A DNA stretch of 64,000 nt from Trichopria drosophilae. Its lineage: Eukaryota > Arthropoda > Insecta > Hymenoptera > Diapriidae. This document shows, one piece after another, positions 20,861 to 34,164 of the stretch. How positions within the stretch are numbered: the first letter of the stretch is position 1; each line of letters begins with the position of its first letter. The notes under the pieces are model-generated. The model ran no database searches. It saw only the letters and a list, made by a program, of their open reading frames with translations, and was not told where the DNA came from. The stretch is from contig CM059584.1 in the NCBI GenBank assembly GCA_030407085.1, forward strand, positions 144,760,001-144,824,000, read 5' to 3'. The position numbers and the translations under genes are program-made.

Positions 20861-21549
20861 GTAATCGTCGCACACGAAAAACTATAAACTCCATTCTCTA
20901 CGTTTGTTGCTGCTAGAGCACTAAGATTTGTTTTAACGAGTTTTAGCCTTAATTCCACATTATTTTCATTCTTAGATAAAAGTAGAAAAAAATGTACTGG
21001 AAGAAATGTTGGATTTAGTGTAATTTACTAATCAACTTTTTGTTTTTACACATTTCGATTGTAGGTGTTAAAAATATACTGAGAATGTCAACGAAAAATT
21101 CGATGTATATAGAAAACTAAATTTCTATCTCAAAACTACTTTATTTGAAGTGGTTGGAGTGATTACTAAAATTACATTCACATGATGTGGTTGAAATTTC
21201 AAAAAATTATTGAACCTTCTAATAGTTTTGCATGAATCATTATTTTTCATTAATAATTTGTGCTCAGTCCCCAGTTTTGACATTCTTTGTTTACCTAACC
21301 GTCAGTTTCTTCTTACTTTCAGTGATTCATATAAGAGTATCAACCTTATGGAATTATATCATTTTTTTAGACACTTAGAATGAGATAATTTCATACACAA
21401 TTGAATAAAAAATGTCTAAGTAGTTTTGGTCGAATATTAAGATACTTAAAAACAGCAAAAAGGTTTTTATTTAAAAAAAAAGGGCAAAAACATATCGGCA
21501 ATTATTAACCCTTTCACGATCAGGAAAAACTCATCGGAATTTTGTTGTA

Positions 21550-22030
21550 ACTTGTTAATTAGAGTGGCTGATTATGATTTTGCTAAAACAAATTTGTAAA
21601 ATTCAAACTAGTTTTTCAAAAAGTGTATTGATATGCTTAAAACTTCCTATTTTGGTTTTTTCGTTGATTACGAATATGTATTCAAATTTTAAAATGCCGG
21701 ACAAGTTTTTAAAAATTGTTTGCATTAGCTCACAACTTTTCTTGACAACTCGTCCGCCATTTTATATGTTTGAACTCTGATTCCAGATTTATAATCATCA
21801 TCCCAAAAATCTCTGAGTAGTAAGTTTGAAGCAAGAGGGGAGGTTTGAGGAAACTCGTCCGTCATATTGGATTCGCATTTAGAATTTTTGAAATCTGAAT
21901 AAACACTTTGTAATCAGTGACTTAAACATATTTTTTCATATCCTGTGAAAAATTTGTCCGCCATATTGGATCCGCCATTTTTAATTCTTAAATTTGGACT
22001 CCAAATTCGTTATCAACGATCTTAAAAACA
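21550..22030. repeat. GGATCC-core repeat cluster, both orientations
   Basis: Forward diverged units near 21560-21605 and 21660-21715. Inverted units lie at about 21745-21815, 21845-21930 and 21950-22025, the last with a perfect GCCATATTGGATCCGCCATT. Forward and inverted units face each other, so the cluster can fold back on itself. Confidence 0.7.
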
Positions 22031-22604
22031 TTAGTACAGCAGTATTGAACAATAATTAATATTCAAATATTTATAAAATAGCTAAGACATTATATGTATA
22101 CCCTTTTTAATATAAACTTTCAATATTGTACACATTGTTTGAACTAATTGAGTTAAAGTTTAAAACAGCACAGTTTTTCTTGAGGATATTAGAACATGTT
22201 AACAAATTTCATTTTCGAAGTACTATAAAAACTTACTCAACTTTTTTCGAATGTTTAACAAAGTTTTTGAAAAATTCCTGTTTGACATGCCTATTGCCAC
22301 TTTACATGATAATGGTTTTGAATACTTCAAAGGAGCCAGTAGCTCGATCAATAGCTCAGAAACTTTGCATAACTGTTTCGAATGAATATTTGTTAAATAC
22401 GGAGGGAAAAAATCCAAATAAAGGATGTAATCTCGATTTTTTATTAATTTTTTTTAATTTTTCATTGGAATCTAGTTAACTGTCGACCTAGATCCGGTTG
22501 TTTGATCAGTTGACTAGAATGACGCTAGTAGATATGGAAATTATAAAATCGCAATTTTTTCGAAGAATATTTTTATCGCAAATGTTGTTATGTCCCAGTT
22601 ACAG

Positions 22605-22784
22605 AATTCAACCATGATTCATGAATGTGATAATAAAATTTATTTCACCGACGATTCATTTTCGAACTTTTTAATGTTTCAAGGGGTTTTATATACGAGA
22701 AAGTTCGTAGAATTCCAAATTGCTAGTTACAATTACATTAATAGAATTCAAAATAATTTTAGAAATTTCGAATGTTTGAGAAAG
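22605..22784 (+). other. Candidate 180-bp exon, phase 0-0
   Basis: Between an acceptor (CCCAGTTACAG, ending 22604) and a good donor (AAAG before GTAAGAG, 22785) lie exactly 60 open codons in the same frame. The peptide includes MIHECDNKIYFTDDSFSNFL. It has no family I recognise and the acceptor tract is only fair. A chance open stretch in AT-rich DNA is unlikely but possible. Confidence 0.2.
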
Positions 22785-22999
22785 GTAAGAGACAAGACAA
22801 TAAAAAAAATGACGTTGACATAATTTTGTGTTTTTTTCGAAAGTTAAATAAAATATAATTAAAATGTAAATTTTTTTTATGGTCTTTAATCTTTCACAAA
22901 GAATGAATATTGATTTATTAAATTTTAAATTACTTTGATTACATTTTCAGCAATACGTTGGGAAAGAAGGAAGGACGAGGTCCCGATTTTGTAATTCTT

Positions 23000-25870
23000 T
23001 AAGGAAAAACATTTTAAACGGGAGTTTTCCATATGCCTATAACTTTTTGAGAATTCTCTTATATTCCTGCAAAATTGAAAACTCTTGTGGATTTCAAATT
23101 CAATTCTTTAAGTTATTTTCGTTCATATTTCACTGAAAATATTATTTCTTTTAAAAAACACGCATTTTAAATCATGTGTCTTTCTACACGTTTTGTTTCA
23201 AATCGTTAAAAATTGTCAGCATTCTACTAATTATTTTTACCCTTTCATCACTTTTCAAGGAAGGAGTTTTCTTTGAGATATTTTTTATAAATTTAAAGTT
23301 TAATTTTGTGATTACAATAAATCTTTTGCAAATGTTTTTGATATTCAGAAAATCTGAAACTTACATAAAAATTAATTTACGATAAATTCTAAAAAATGTT
23401 ATATTGACTTTTATAGATTTTCTTACCATCTAATAAATTCTCTAGATGTACTGATATAATGAGCTTAATCGACGTCGATAGAAATGCGAGAATATTTGCG
23501 TTCACTTAGATTGTTTTTGTCGCTCATTGAAAATTGTGTCACGCATTCTCGAAGAATGTTCTTATCATTCAATTGATTTGTCCCTTTTTATTTTCATTAG
23601 TAGTCCAGAATTATTGTATATATTCTGTGTCGATGCAATCGCAATGAACTTTACTCGACAAACTGTTCTATTTTTTATTTACATTAAATAACAAAGGGGG
23701 TTTATGGTATACTACAAAAAACTTGTTAAATTAAGTGAATGTTGAATATAGTAGTATCAAGAAAACATTTTCTGGAATTAAGAAAATATTTTCCGATATT
23801 TAACAAATATTTTATCCTTGCAATAAATCTTGGTTATGGAAATGTTTGTTATTTACTACAGTATAGAAATTTTAGATAAAAGTAATGTAAATTTTAATTT
23901 ACAATATAAATAGAATAAACTGTTTTACTATCTATAAACGTTCATAATTATCAATACCAATTAATTAGTAAAGCGTTCTATTGATTAATATATCCAGAAC
24001 CGAGGAAGTCTCGGAGTTTGATTTTCTGACGGAATAAGCTCATGACATTAAGTTTTAGTCTTACAACAACTAGCAAGACTATTTAAGTTTTTATAAAATT
24101 TATAAGGTTTACCGAGTCTTTGAAATTTGTCTTTATTTTACGTTCATGTTTCTTGAACGTCATTTTATACATTCTTTTATTGACGTAAACTTCACAAAAA
24201 ATGGACTAATTATTTTCTGGGTTTCTTTCGAAAATTGGTATTATTTATTTTTGTTTTTAGTATTTTTTTTTTATAAAATTTTAAGAAGTGAAGGATAGAT
24301 CACGTTGATATTGAAATATATATTTTAGTTGTTATGTTCACGTGTTTTATCAAGAAAACTTGTGTAATACTCTAAATTGTTGAACAATTTTGATTAATAG
24401 AATTAATTCTCGCGCTTGTGAAATACTAAATGTTTTCGTGAGAAAAAATTATTTTTATAATTTTTTTCCTTCAAAATTATCGATTGTAGAGAAGATTTCA
24501 TATGAACGAAATAGTCTTAAAATTAGTTAAAGAATACTCTTAAATTTTAGGACATTTGTGCATTAGAAATCGGTCGAAATACAGAATTATCAAAAAATGT
24601 TGATAATTCATTGAGAAAAAAATGTCATTTATACAAAAAAAAATTAAAAATCTAGTGAAATGACTTATTTTTAAATTTTCTAAACTCGAAAATTGAAAAG
24701 GACGATCTCGAATATATATAAATTAGCTGGTTTGAGAAAAGAAAAAAACTATTTGTACAATTGTATAAAACATAATATTTCTTTACATAATATTTATTCA
24801 AAGTTTTTTAAGTTAAATTTTACTGTAAAAAGTTTACTCGTGCCAATTTTTAGTAAAATTTACTTTTCCCCTGTCTTGTTGTATATTATACTCATACTAT
24901 AAATTATTCTCAATTTGAATACAAAACTTAATACCCTTTGAGTAATTTCAATGTTATGGCATTTCAAGAACGACTTTTCAACGTTTAAAACACGTGTCTT
25001 GACAGACTTATTAAAAAAATATATTATAAACGTATTATATATGATACGAGTTTTTAATACAAGTATCACTCCAATGCAATTACATCACACACCTATACTT
25101 TTTTTCAACCAAACTGACGTTTAATAGACGTATAGTAAACGATAGTGTCTTTCTTGAGATTAATTAAACGATTCAAATTTCTTGTAGTTTTTATATTTTA
25201 GTAAAGGTTTAAAAAATTTTCGATTTTTTCACATTTTAATAAACAGGTTACTAATATACGTTTATATCGTGTGACTGAACTATTTTTATTTGGAAATTTA
25301 TATTCAATAGTATCTGCTAGTTTGCACCCTGAAACTAGGAAATCATCAATAGATATACTATCATGCATCCGTTTTTAGTTGTGGTACTATCTCTACGTTC
25401 AAAAGCAATAGTTCCAAAACTATTTTATATATTCAATCAAAATAAATTATTAGAAGCCACGATGAAATAAAAAGTTTTTGTATCCCCTCCCACAAAGAAA
25501 CAGACGGGAATGAAAAAATGACTTACTTGAAAAGGAATCCACATAATTAGAAGTATTAAGTAGTAAAACAATACCAAGAGAAGATTTATTTAAGAGAAAA
25601 ACTATTTTCAAAAAGTTTAGCAGAAATAGTAAACGTTCATGAGTTATTAGCATTTTTCAGCGTAGTGCTGTCCATTAAAATCTTGTAGAAACATTACATC
25701 GTTCCAATACACTTACATAAAGTTTGAAATGTTTAATTAAAAAAAATATTTATTTTTATACTACTAAAATTCATAAAAAATAGTACATTTTTCTTATATA
25801 TGACATTCAATGCTGTAAAGTTAAAATTTCTATAGAGTTTCTCATTATTATTACCTAAAAATGCAACGTG
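23000..25870. other. AT-rich stretch, nothing firm
   Basis: Nearly 3 kb of very AT-rich DNA with only short frames, no GC-rich island and no repeat I can define. A minus-strand donor-like site (CAAGTAAGTC) lies near 25520. Confidence 0.5.
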
Positions 25871-25997
25871 TGATTTTTATCATTGCTTTACAAAAGTGGG
25901 TTTCAAATTTCTAGCAATTCTAGAATACCCTGGAGCAATTTGAAAATTAATACTCCATGCTCAAGTAAAAACTCTATAGATCACATTCGTATCAGGA

Positions 25998-26013
25998 GGC
26001 GCCACCTGCGCAA
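25998..26013 (-). promoter_or_regulatory. CTCF-like motif
   Basis: GGCGCCACCTGCGCAA; its complement contains GCGCAGGTGGCGCC, a close match to the insect and vertebrate CTCF core AGRKGGCGC. It lies in a small GC-richer patch (25980-26180). Confidence 0.4.
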
Positions 26014-26366
26014 GTCTGAGCTATTGCGCAAACAGTCGTTATTCTACTATGATTGTGGTGTACCTGTCATACTCGAACGCATTTATGCTTTCGAAGAAAA
26101 ATTGTTGCAACACACGTATTTCCATCGTACAACTAGTCTCGATCCTCCGTTATTTGCGTTTATTGTACACAATTCTCATTTTACTTCCATCGAGTATTCG
26201 AGTTCTTGTGCATCATTTTTTATTAGCCAACGATTATATTGTTTGTTTTATCGTAATAGAATATATTTAAGTCGATACCTCTTGAAATCACTGAATATTT
26301 AATTATTTTCTTAGAATACACATATTTTTTTAGGTCATTAATGATATTTATGGTTTTTTGTTTCAG

Positions 26367-26405
26367 AATGTGCCCTGAAAGGAAAAATAAAGACAGTTTC
26401 ATGTG
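26367..26405 (+). other. Candidate 39-bp micro-exon
   Basis: A strong acceptor (pyrimidine-rich ATGGTTTTTTGTTTCAG, ending 26366) and a consensus donor (ATGTG before GTGAGTAAT) enclose 39 bp. Two frames are open: one reads MCPERKNKDSFMW, the other CALKGKIKTVSCG. The length is a multiple of three, so inclusion would not change frame. The product is unknown. It could be an alternatively used exon or 5' UTR exon of a gene with large introns. The 139-codon frame just upstream (25883-26302) has no link that I can prove. Confidence 0.35.
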
Positions 26406-28660
26406 GTGAGTAATATTTAATCTCAGTAGTAAGTTTTATTTCGATGTTAGGCTAAAAAAAATTTGGCAATTAAGCAAATCAATTTGTATTAAAAGTAAAA
26501 CAAAAAAATATGCAAAACATATAGTAACTTCTCTAAGATTCAAAAATCTAGTAAGGATTTACAAAGTAATAGTTAGTGAACATCAAATGTAATGCAACAA
26601 GAAGAAAAGGTTCGTTGCAAACAAATTTATTATCTAAAAAACTCATGTTCATGGAACCCTAATAAAATTACTCGATTTAATTTCGAGAGGTTTTCGAGGA
26701 TTATTTAACCATTCAAAATAGACAACTGGGAATAGAATTAATTTTTTTTATTAAATCTGTCAGACTCAATTGTCAAACATTTTCACTTCGATTTCATGTA
26801 AACTATGCAAGATATCATCGAAGGTTCAATTTCAATAGTTGAAATTTTGACGCAAAAAATAAGGCCAGATTGCGTTTAAACTCGACTAGTTAGATACATT
26901 TGGTTTCAAAAAATATTTAATACACTTAATAGTTATAAATCAATCTGTTTTTTTAAGAATATTTGCTAATCATGAAGGTAATAAGCAAAATAACTATAGT
27001 TATGAAGAACATTTTGACTCACACATTCCGCAACTTTTTTTGTAATTTAAGAATCTTATGTAAGAAGAAAAAAATGTAATCAAATTCATAAACTTTTTCA
27101 ATGTAATCAAGTAAGTTGAACTTCAATAATATTTTCTTTCAGTAGACTCAACATAAGTTGACGCAACGGAGCTTCAGAATTACATTTTGTACCTACGTCT
27201 TCATATTTATGCATCAAAGATCAAATTAAATTTTGGAATTTCCAATCTTCTTAAGTAGATAAAACACATCACAATTTCTTCGGAATTTTAAATTCGTGTT
27301 AGTTAACAATGGGATCAAATTTCAATTTGTTTTTTTTCTTACAATAGTTTACAAAGTTCAGACACAATGGACTGCCAAATACATCGTTTTAAGTGACAAA
27401 GAAAGTATAGTTTTAAAATTTCTTGAGGTTATATCAAATATAACAATATCCGAAAGCAACGAAGATGTTCATATCTTTATTATTTATAAAATTTACACAC
27501 TTAATGTATACATAACATTTAAAATAGTATAAGAAATTATTGTCTTTAAAATTAATTTTTTATTTGTTTGTTTTTTAAATTCGTTTGACGAAAGTTTTTT
27601 TCCTTTAATCGAGATTTTTTTAGTAGTTAAGGCTCTCCTTTTAACATTTTTTTTCAGTGACATCAGATTCGAAAATATATAAAATATAATATCTTTTTAT
27701 TTAATCATATGTTTCTTATGATCCTATGTGATCGTGATTGTATTTTGAGGATAAATTGTGACAAAAAAGACTCATTATGATTTAACCTATTAATACTTGA
27801 AAGTACATTGTTTATACATTTTAATCAATATTTAGTGTTAAAATCGAAATAAAAAAAATGAACATATCTTACTATTTTCGAGGTCGCTCTATTAAAATTT
27901 GTCTAAATTTGCAAGAAATATGTGTTTTAGCCCTCATACCACAATGAAAATACTGTAAAATATATTTGAATCGCGGACATGATAGTTGTACTAAAAACTT
28001 TCGTTGGTAGATTTTTTAAAATTTAAATTTTTAAAATTAAAATTTTCTACAATAAAAATTATTTGGAAAAATTTCTGGATGCTCTAAATCAAAAGGAATG
28101 AGCTTCTTAAAAAAAGTGATAGTAATGAAAAGTTGATACTAAATACTTCATTAATATTGAAGTTTCAACAATGTCATTTCAGGCGTTAAAGGGTCAAATG
28201 GAAATTTAAAAAAGGCCAGAGAATTAATATGACAGGAGAGATTACTTGATACTTTGAATACATGTCGAGTTTAGAAAATCATTTTCGTAGCAAAAAGCGT
28301 ATTTTTTGAAAATTATTTTTTATTCTAGAAAACTTCTACTAAGAAGTTGTAATCTAAGATGAGTTTTCTTCGTTCCGGTATACATATCGCAATTCTCGAG
28401 GCTGAATGAATGTGTAAGAATGATGCTTCACTTTTATGAAGGACATTTGGAAATTCCATCCACAAAGTCTATACGGCATTTACGAAACTCTTGTTACATC
28501 AAAACAAATGTCAAAAGTTATCGATATTCATCTGCCATGTTCATTTATTAATTTTCATTTGTAATGCGATATATTTTCCTTGATTTTGATAAGATGTTCA
28601 CATCAATTGTATCTGGACAATTTTAATTGAAAAATCAGTTATGATTCGAAAAATGTCTAC
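26406..28660. other. AT-rich stretch, nothing firm
   Basis: Over 2 kb of AT-rich DNA with no repeat, RNA or coding signal that I can support. Confidence 0.5.
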
Positions 28661-28664
28661 CAGA

Positions 28665-28730
28665 ACTTTTCGAAATTCGTCAGTTTCATACTCCCAATAC
28701 CTCCAATACTTTTCGAAATTCGTCAGTTTC
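28665..28730 (+). repeat. Short tandem duplication (43-bp offset)
   Basis: A 23-bp block beginning ACTTTTCGAAATTCGTCAG occurs at 28665-28687 and again at 28708-28730. Confidence 0.8.
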
Positions 28731-29807
28731 GTATTTAAACGATTATTTTGGTGATCAAGAAATCACACCATTTGTGCAAACTGAAGTATTATTATTAAAA
28801 ATAAGAATTCATTACTACGATGAAATGTAGAGTCAATCTGAATGTCGACAAGGTCTTTATCACGGAATACCACTGCTTATCATCGCTTGGGTTGTTTAAA
28901 TCTACAAATTTACCGCGTGCTTCGACTGCACACTGGGAATTGTTCACAATGATGGAAGCGAGAAATTTGATTTCCATCCAAATAAAATTCAGTCGAAATC
29001 CGCATCAGACTCCAATTTCAAACTTTAAAAATTCATGACAGAAAAAAACGAAGTCTTCTTTTTGTTAGGTTTTTTGCATTCATATTTAATTTTGGACTAT
29101 TAACAGATTAAAGCATTAAACTAGTTGTAGAAGATTCGATCGACGTTTCTAAAATAGTAGCTGCAGAATAATAAAAGAGTACAAATTTAGAAACGCCAAT
29201 ATCGACGTTTATTTGTCTATTTATATATTGAATTTCGACCGGAAATTGCCTCTTGATCTTGAGAGCTTGATACCATAGCTCTAAGTTATGAAGAACGTGT
29301 CTTAGTAGAATAGCAGTCTACTAAAATATAAATACACTCAGTATTCTAAAGGTTTCCGGATTGTAGGTTCCTTGAACAAGAAAATATTCATGATAATAGT
29401 GTATTAAATATATACTCTGTTAAAAATATCACAAAATTTCAAGGAGAATTAATGTGCATTGCATTCGTTTTTTCAAGTTTATCTATATTGTATATTTATA
29501 AATCAAAATTTCGTTAACAGATTCTGAAAGGGGATAACATTTTACGATATAAATAATGGTTCTAAAATATTTACCAATGTGTTTCGATACAATTTTTCGA
29601 CTTTCTGTTCTGTTCACTTCGAAATCTATCTGTTGTTTACTTTTTTTAATGAATGAATTTATTTTTTTTTAATAATATTCCCTTTGAAAGAAGAATCCAC
29701 GTTTTCCCTTCTACATATTATTATTTGATATTTTAATAAACGTTAATTTATTATTTGTAAAGGCGAAATAACTTTTCTCAAACTCTGAACACAAAATATC
29801 ACTTTTT

Positions 29808-29819
29808 CTCCCTAGGGAG
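29808..29819. other. Perfect palindrome CTCCCTAGGGAG
   Basis: A 12-bp perfect palindrome. Its core CTCCCTAGGG recurs at 43351-43360 next to related bases. Possible ends of, or sites within, an old repeat. Confidence 0.3.
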
Positions 29820-29846
29820 CTAAGAAAGTATATTCTGAAACAAGAG

Positions 29847-29871
29847 TATATATATATATATATATATATAT
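29847..29871. repeat. (TA)n microsatellite
   Basis: About 12 TA units, flanked by near-complementary TTCTGAA and TTCAGGG. Confidence 0.85.
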
Positions 29872-30179
29872 TCAGGGCTATAATAACCCGCTCTCGTAAG
29901 AGAAAAGAGTATGTGCAACAATGTACTGTTAATAATGTTTTCTGGTCAAGTGTATTATCTACAGAAATAACTGGAAAATGAACGTCTGGAGATCGAAAAA
30001 AGGATTTTATTGATCTTCGTCCATTCAATCGATGATTTGGTTACTTAATATCATAAAATGAAAGAAGGGTGACTTGTTCTGGTTAGACTGTATTTTAGGT
30101 TCAACTTGTTACTTCAGCAAATCTAATTATATCAACCAATGAGCTACTTTAGCTGTGGATATGTGGATTTTGGGATTCT

Positions 30180-30194
30180 CGCCACCTAGCGGTG
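30180..30194 (-). promoter_or_regulatory. CTCF-like motif
   Basis: CGCCACCTAGCGGTG; its complement CACCGCTAGGTGGCG fits CCRSYAGRKGGCR without mismatch. It stands alone in AT-rich DNA. Confidence 0.45.
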
Positions 30195-30779
30195 ATTTTT
30201 GCTACTATTAAATGAACATTGTAAAATATGTTAACAAATACTCAGCCAAATGGTAAAAATGTTTGAAAAAACAAGAAACTGCTCTCTACTATGTATTCCC
30301 AGCAATAGGGATTCAAACTAACTTTTCTTGATCAGATAAAACATGCTGAAAAAAAAAAATAATGCATTTGAATGTTTTCTTATACTTTGGAAAATTTTAA
30401 GATTTGGCCTTAACGTCCCCGGTCGGGATACGTCTTTAGGCGTAAGGGATCTGACTCTCCAATAACTTAACTTGGTTTGTCCTAACTTACGGAACTTAGA
30501 CAACATTTATACAGAAAAATGCGATTTGCAAGTTTTTCAAAACCTTGGCGCTGTAAAGGTTAAACTGGAAATTGATAGCTACTTGCAACTAAGGAATTTA
30601 ATTAAAATTATTATCAAAGATTAGAAAAATACTAAGTTTTAAAAAGTAGGTTAACAAAATGACCAATTTTGAGTTAAGATGCACCAGCCGTACAAAATAT
30701 CTGGGACAAAAGATTCAAGGAGGGTTTTTGCCCGTTAAAACCAGAATGGACAAAGGGTCTTTTCTGACAAAAGGATGGG

Positions 30780-31140
30780 AAAGCTGACTTATTAGATAGT
30801 TACAATTGAAACGAAAGCGATCTCGGAAGGGCTGAAAAGTAAGGTAACAAGGGTCTCACGGAGGGAAGAGACTGCATCCGTCCTCGTATATGTCGTACTA
30901 ATCCAAGCGACGTTGCGCGACCGTCCGAGTAATGAATGGATTAAACAATCTGACGTCACAGGATAGATTATATAAATGGTGCCGGCGTAACATCGGACGT
31001 AGGAAGGAAGTTCGTTTCCTTTTCTACCTACAAGGCATTCTATGCACACACGCACATATGCGTACGTGAGCCGACAGTGCGTGTATGCAGCTGAATCAAT
31101 TCATTGCTGACTAACTCCTTCTGTCGAAATTTCAATCCAA
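30780..31140 (+). promoter_or_regulatory. CRE-TATA promoter and noncoding first exon candidate
   Basis: A moderately GC-rich segment with a perfect CRE (30951-30958), TATATAAAT-type TATA box (30969-30977) and, about 30 bp on, a possible start near 31000. A consensus-like donor (CCAA before GTACGT) sits at 31141, giving a possible first exon of about 140 bp without an obvious open frame. Orientation is consistently rightward. The minus-strand frame of 87 codons over it is a by-product. Confidence 0.45.
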
Positions 31141-31604
31141 GTACGTTCTTTTAGACATTTCTTGTAGTAAAAATACAGTCTAGTTAAAAAAAGTGAATTT
31201 TCGTGTTCCAAAAAGAAGCGACGCTAGGAAAAATATTTAGGTAATTTAAATACATGGTGATTTATCTAGTGTTTAACTAAATACTTTGTACTTTGTGTCG
31301 TAGTATTTCGTTAAACTGATTAAATCCTTCAAGGACTGCAAAGTCATATTTTTTACCTTACCTAACATTCTGCACCATACACCGTATTTTTTGTGTGATT
31401 GATTATGTCAAAATATTTGTATCAAGCCAACGTTTTCTGAATCTGAGATTAGAATTGCACAAAAAAATTCATCAAAACAGTTGTAGCCATCTATATCAAA
31501 CAAAAAATGAGATTTTTTAAACATTATTTTGTAAAAATGATTTTTTTTGTTTACAAGAGTCATAAATGCTTGAAAGCTTAAAAAAACGCGAATACAATAT
31601 TTTA

Positions 31605-31655
31605 ACTTTGAATTCTGAAATTTTTTACGAATTCAAGATGGCGGAATGAGGTCAA
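31605..31655 (+). repeat. GGATCC-core repeat, short forward copy
   Basis: ACGAATTCAAGATGGCGGAA with degraded flanks; a small remnant of the dispersed family. Confidence 0.45.
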
Positions 31656-31884
31656 AAGAAATTGTTTGTTTCATATTTATGCAGTATCTTTATCCTCATA
31701 ATTGCAAAAGATACCTGAGTACCTATCATGGGTATGAACTTACAGACGGAATATTGCCACCTTGTGAGTAAAAGCGCACTTTACTTCCCTATTAGGTAAT
31801 ATATTATTTTTACATTTTTTGTATATAATACTATCCTTTACGTATGCAATAAAGCTTCAGGAGTAACTTGTTTCCAATGAATTT

Positions 31885-31950
31885 CGATCATGTTTTAAAA
31901 ATTGGTCCGCCATATTGGATCTGTTACGTGGGATTTTTAAAATTTAACTT
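31885..31950 (-). repeat. GGATCC-core repeat, inverted copy
   Basis: AATTGGTCCGCCATATTGGA followed by TCTGTTACGTGGGATTTTT: inverted family member, right part degraded. Confidence 0.6.
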
Positions 31951-32599
31951 CAGTTCAACATTCAACATCTTCCAAATGGAATAAAAATTCTAAAGTTTCT
32001 AAAAAAATCAAGATGCAACTTTTATAAAAATAGTTTAAATAATCACTTTTCGAGAAATAAATGGTCAGAACATTGTGAATTTTAATTTTCTTGTAATTTC
32101 AACTTCAGGTTCAGAAAAAGTAGTCGGAATACCGGAAGAAATGTTTTTATCAAATTTTTTGACATATCCAAACATAAATAAATTAATCATTCAAATTGTT
32201 AACAAATGGGTCTCAAAAGTTAAAGTGTTACTTTTAATGTTTTTGAAATGCAGTGAATTTAATTGGTTGTAACATACTACCAATTATATTTTTATATTCT
32301 GTAAATAGACGCGACATATTCTTCTTAAAGCAAATATTGTACTGATGTTCGTAATTTTATGAAATGCAGTAAATCTTCGAAGAAAATTGAATAATGGATT
32401 TAGTGCAGTTAAATATAACTTGTACTTTCATAAACACGTCGCGTCTAATGTATCTCCCCTCGGAACGTGTCTATTAAATCAAAAGATTTATTATTTGCTT
32501 GGACAGCAACTGTCATCAAATATTCGTTCAAGGATCGAAGAAGGTGGAAAAGATGATTTACTTCAAGGATTTTCAGTCCTTGAATAAGTCAATATATTA

Positions 32600-34150
32600 G
32601 GCACAACCGCAATTTATTCCATGTTACACTGAGAAAAAACAGATTTGCCTATGTAAATATGGATTTTTAATGCTTTTATTATTTTATTAGTACAAAAAAG
32701 TCGTTTTTAACATTTTTATTTATTAAAATACTGACTCACGGCACATTTATTATTAAAATAGATTATCAATTGAATAGTGCTGTTTTAAAGAAAGATTTTG
32801 TTTTCTTTTTACTTGGGAACATGGTTGCGTACGAAATCCTGAAAGAATTACAATAAATCGTGTAATAATTTTCATATAGATCCGTTCAATTATGGCTCTT
32901 TTTTTGATAATAAAGAAAAGTAATTTTGAAAAATTTCAAAAAAACCATTTATATGTTGTTATGATCGTAACATTTAATTTGTTCAGCCTTTTCACACCAT
33001 TTCTGCCTTCAACAGTTAAATTAAACTTCAAAATAGGAAAAAGAAAGAAAGAAATCAAAAATTGAAAGTCCATGTGCCCAACTTCCATCTAATTTGTTTA
33101 GAAAAGTATTTTAATATCGTATTTATTTACTTGTACAGTCAAAAGTAAACATAAAAGCTCTTTTTAAAATTCGAAAATATGAATTTATGTTATTTTAAAT
33201 AATCACATAAATTGACATAAAATAACAAAAATTCGAATTACTTTGATCGTCTTGGCCCACAAAAATATCAGTTTGGACATCAATAAGTCGTACATCAAGA
33301 AAAGCAAATTAATTTGATAAAATCTACAAAACAAAATCAACCGTTTTTTTAGTCGAAAACAAACCATTTATTAGGTAAATATTAGATAGTTTACATTTTT
33401 ACTATGTTAATGGGAAATGGATAATGTACAAAAAATGGATAGAGGTTTACCATGGTTGATAATTGCTCTTACTTAGTCGCTTTTAGGTTCCCTCAGTATG
33501 CCGTTGAAGTGTGCAAATTGTCCATTTCCAACATGGAGGATTCAAAAAACTAGGTAATGCAAAATTCTCATAATTTTGTCGAAATAAATGTCATAATTTC
33601 GAATGGACGTAATTGTGAAAACAGTGTGAATGATGTAAATAGTAAATAGTACCGAAAACCAGTACATAACCTCAAAGATAACAAAAATGCTTTTTCTTTG
33701 AGTATATAACGTTAAATATCTTCAAATTCCGAAGTAATCGGACGATTCTAGACTCGCAATCGAATTTTACGTATAAAAATATTACGTACAATGACTCAAA
33801 TCTTTTTAACAACAAAACCTTGTTTATCTGTATACTACTTACGATTATCACTTAAAAGTCCACTGACCCAAAAAAAGGTTTTCAATTTGTTAGGTATTAT
33901 TCCTAAATTCATGGCTGTAGATGTCCAGTTTGACAAAACTCAATTTTCACTGAGGGTTGTTCCTCAGGACAACAATTAGTAAGGAACATGGTATTCGTAA
34001 AAAAAATATCAATGCCATTTTTTCAATATATTATTATTGAATGAAGGGAAGCTTGAAGCTCACAACTATGTGGCGACTATAGTAATCTTGGTCAAGCAAC
34101 TATATTAGGGCGTTAGTGATATAGTTGTATATAAGAATACTATATCTTGA
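32600..34150. other. AT-rich stretch, nothing firm
   Basis: AT-rich DNA with no supported gene or repeat. Short plus-strand frames at 32075-32272 and 32387-32587 just before it have mixed, protein-like composition but no known product. Confidence 0.45.
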
Positions 34151-34164
34151 CGGTAATTTTCCAG

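Larger units (their letters stand above)
20160..20880 (+). promoter_or_regulatory. CpG-rich promoter island with ETS site cluster
   Basis: The most promoter-like island of the window. The ETS/GABP consensus ACCGGAAGT occurs at 20302-20310, 20816-20824 and inverted at 20635-20643, with ACCGGAAGG at 20184-20192. There are CRE-like TGACGTAC (about 20290) and AACGTCAC (about 20649) sites. A 144-codon frame (20290-20724, +) is open but so are other frames; it resembles no family I know. The island ends with the TATA box at 20824. Likely a gene promoter directed rightward, with coding exons outside or far downstream. Confidence 0.55.

Noticed and set aside
25883..26302. 139-codon plus-strand frame
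   Set aside because: No known domain, no supporting splice signals. Long for AT-rich DNA but still possible by chance.
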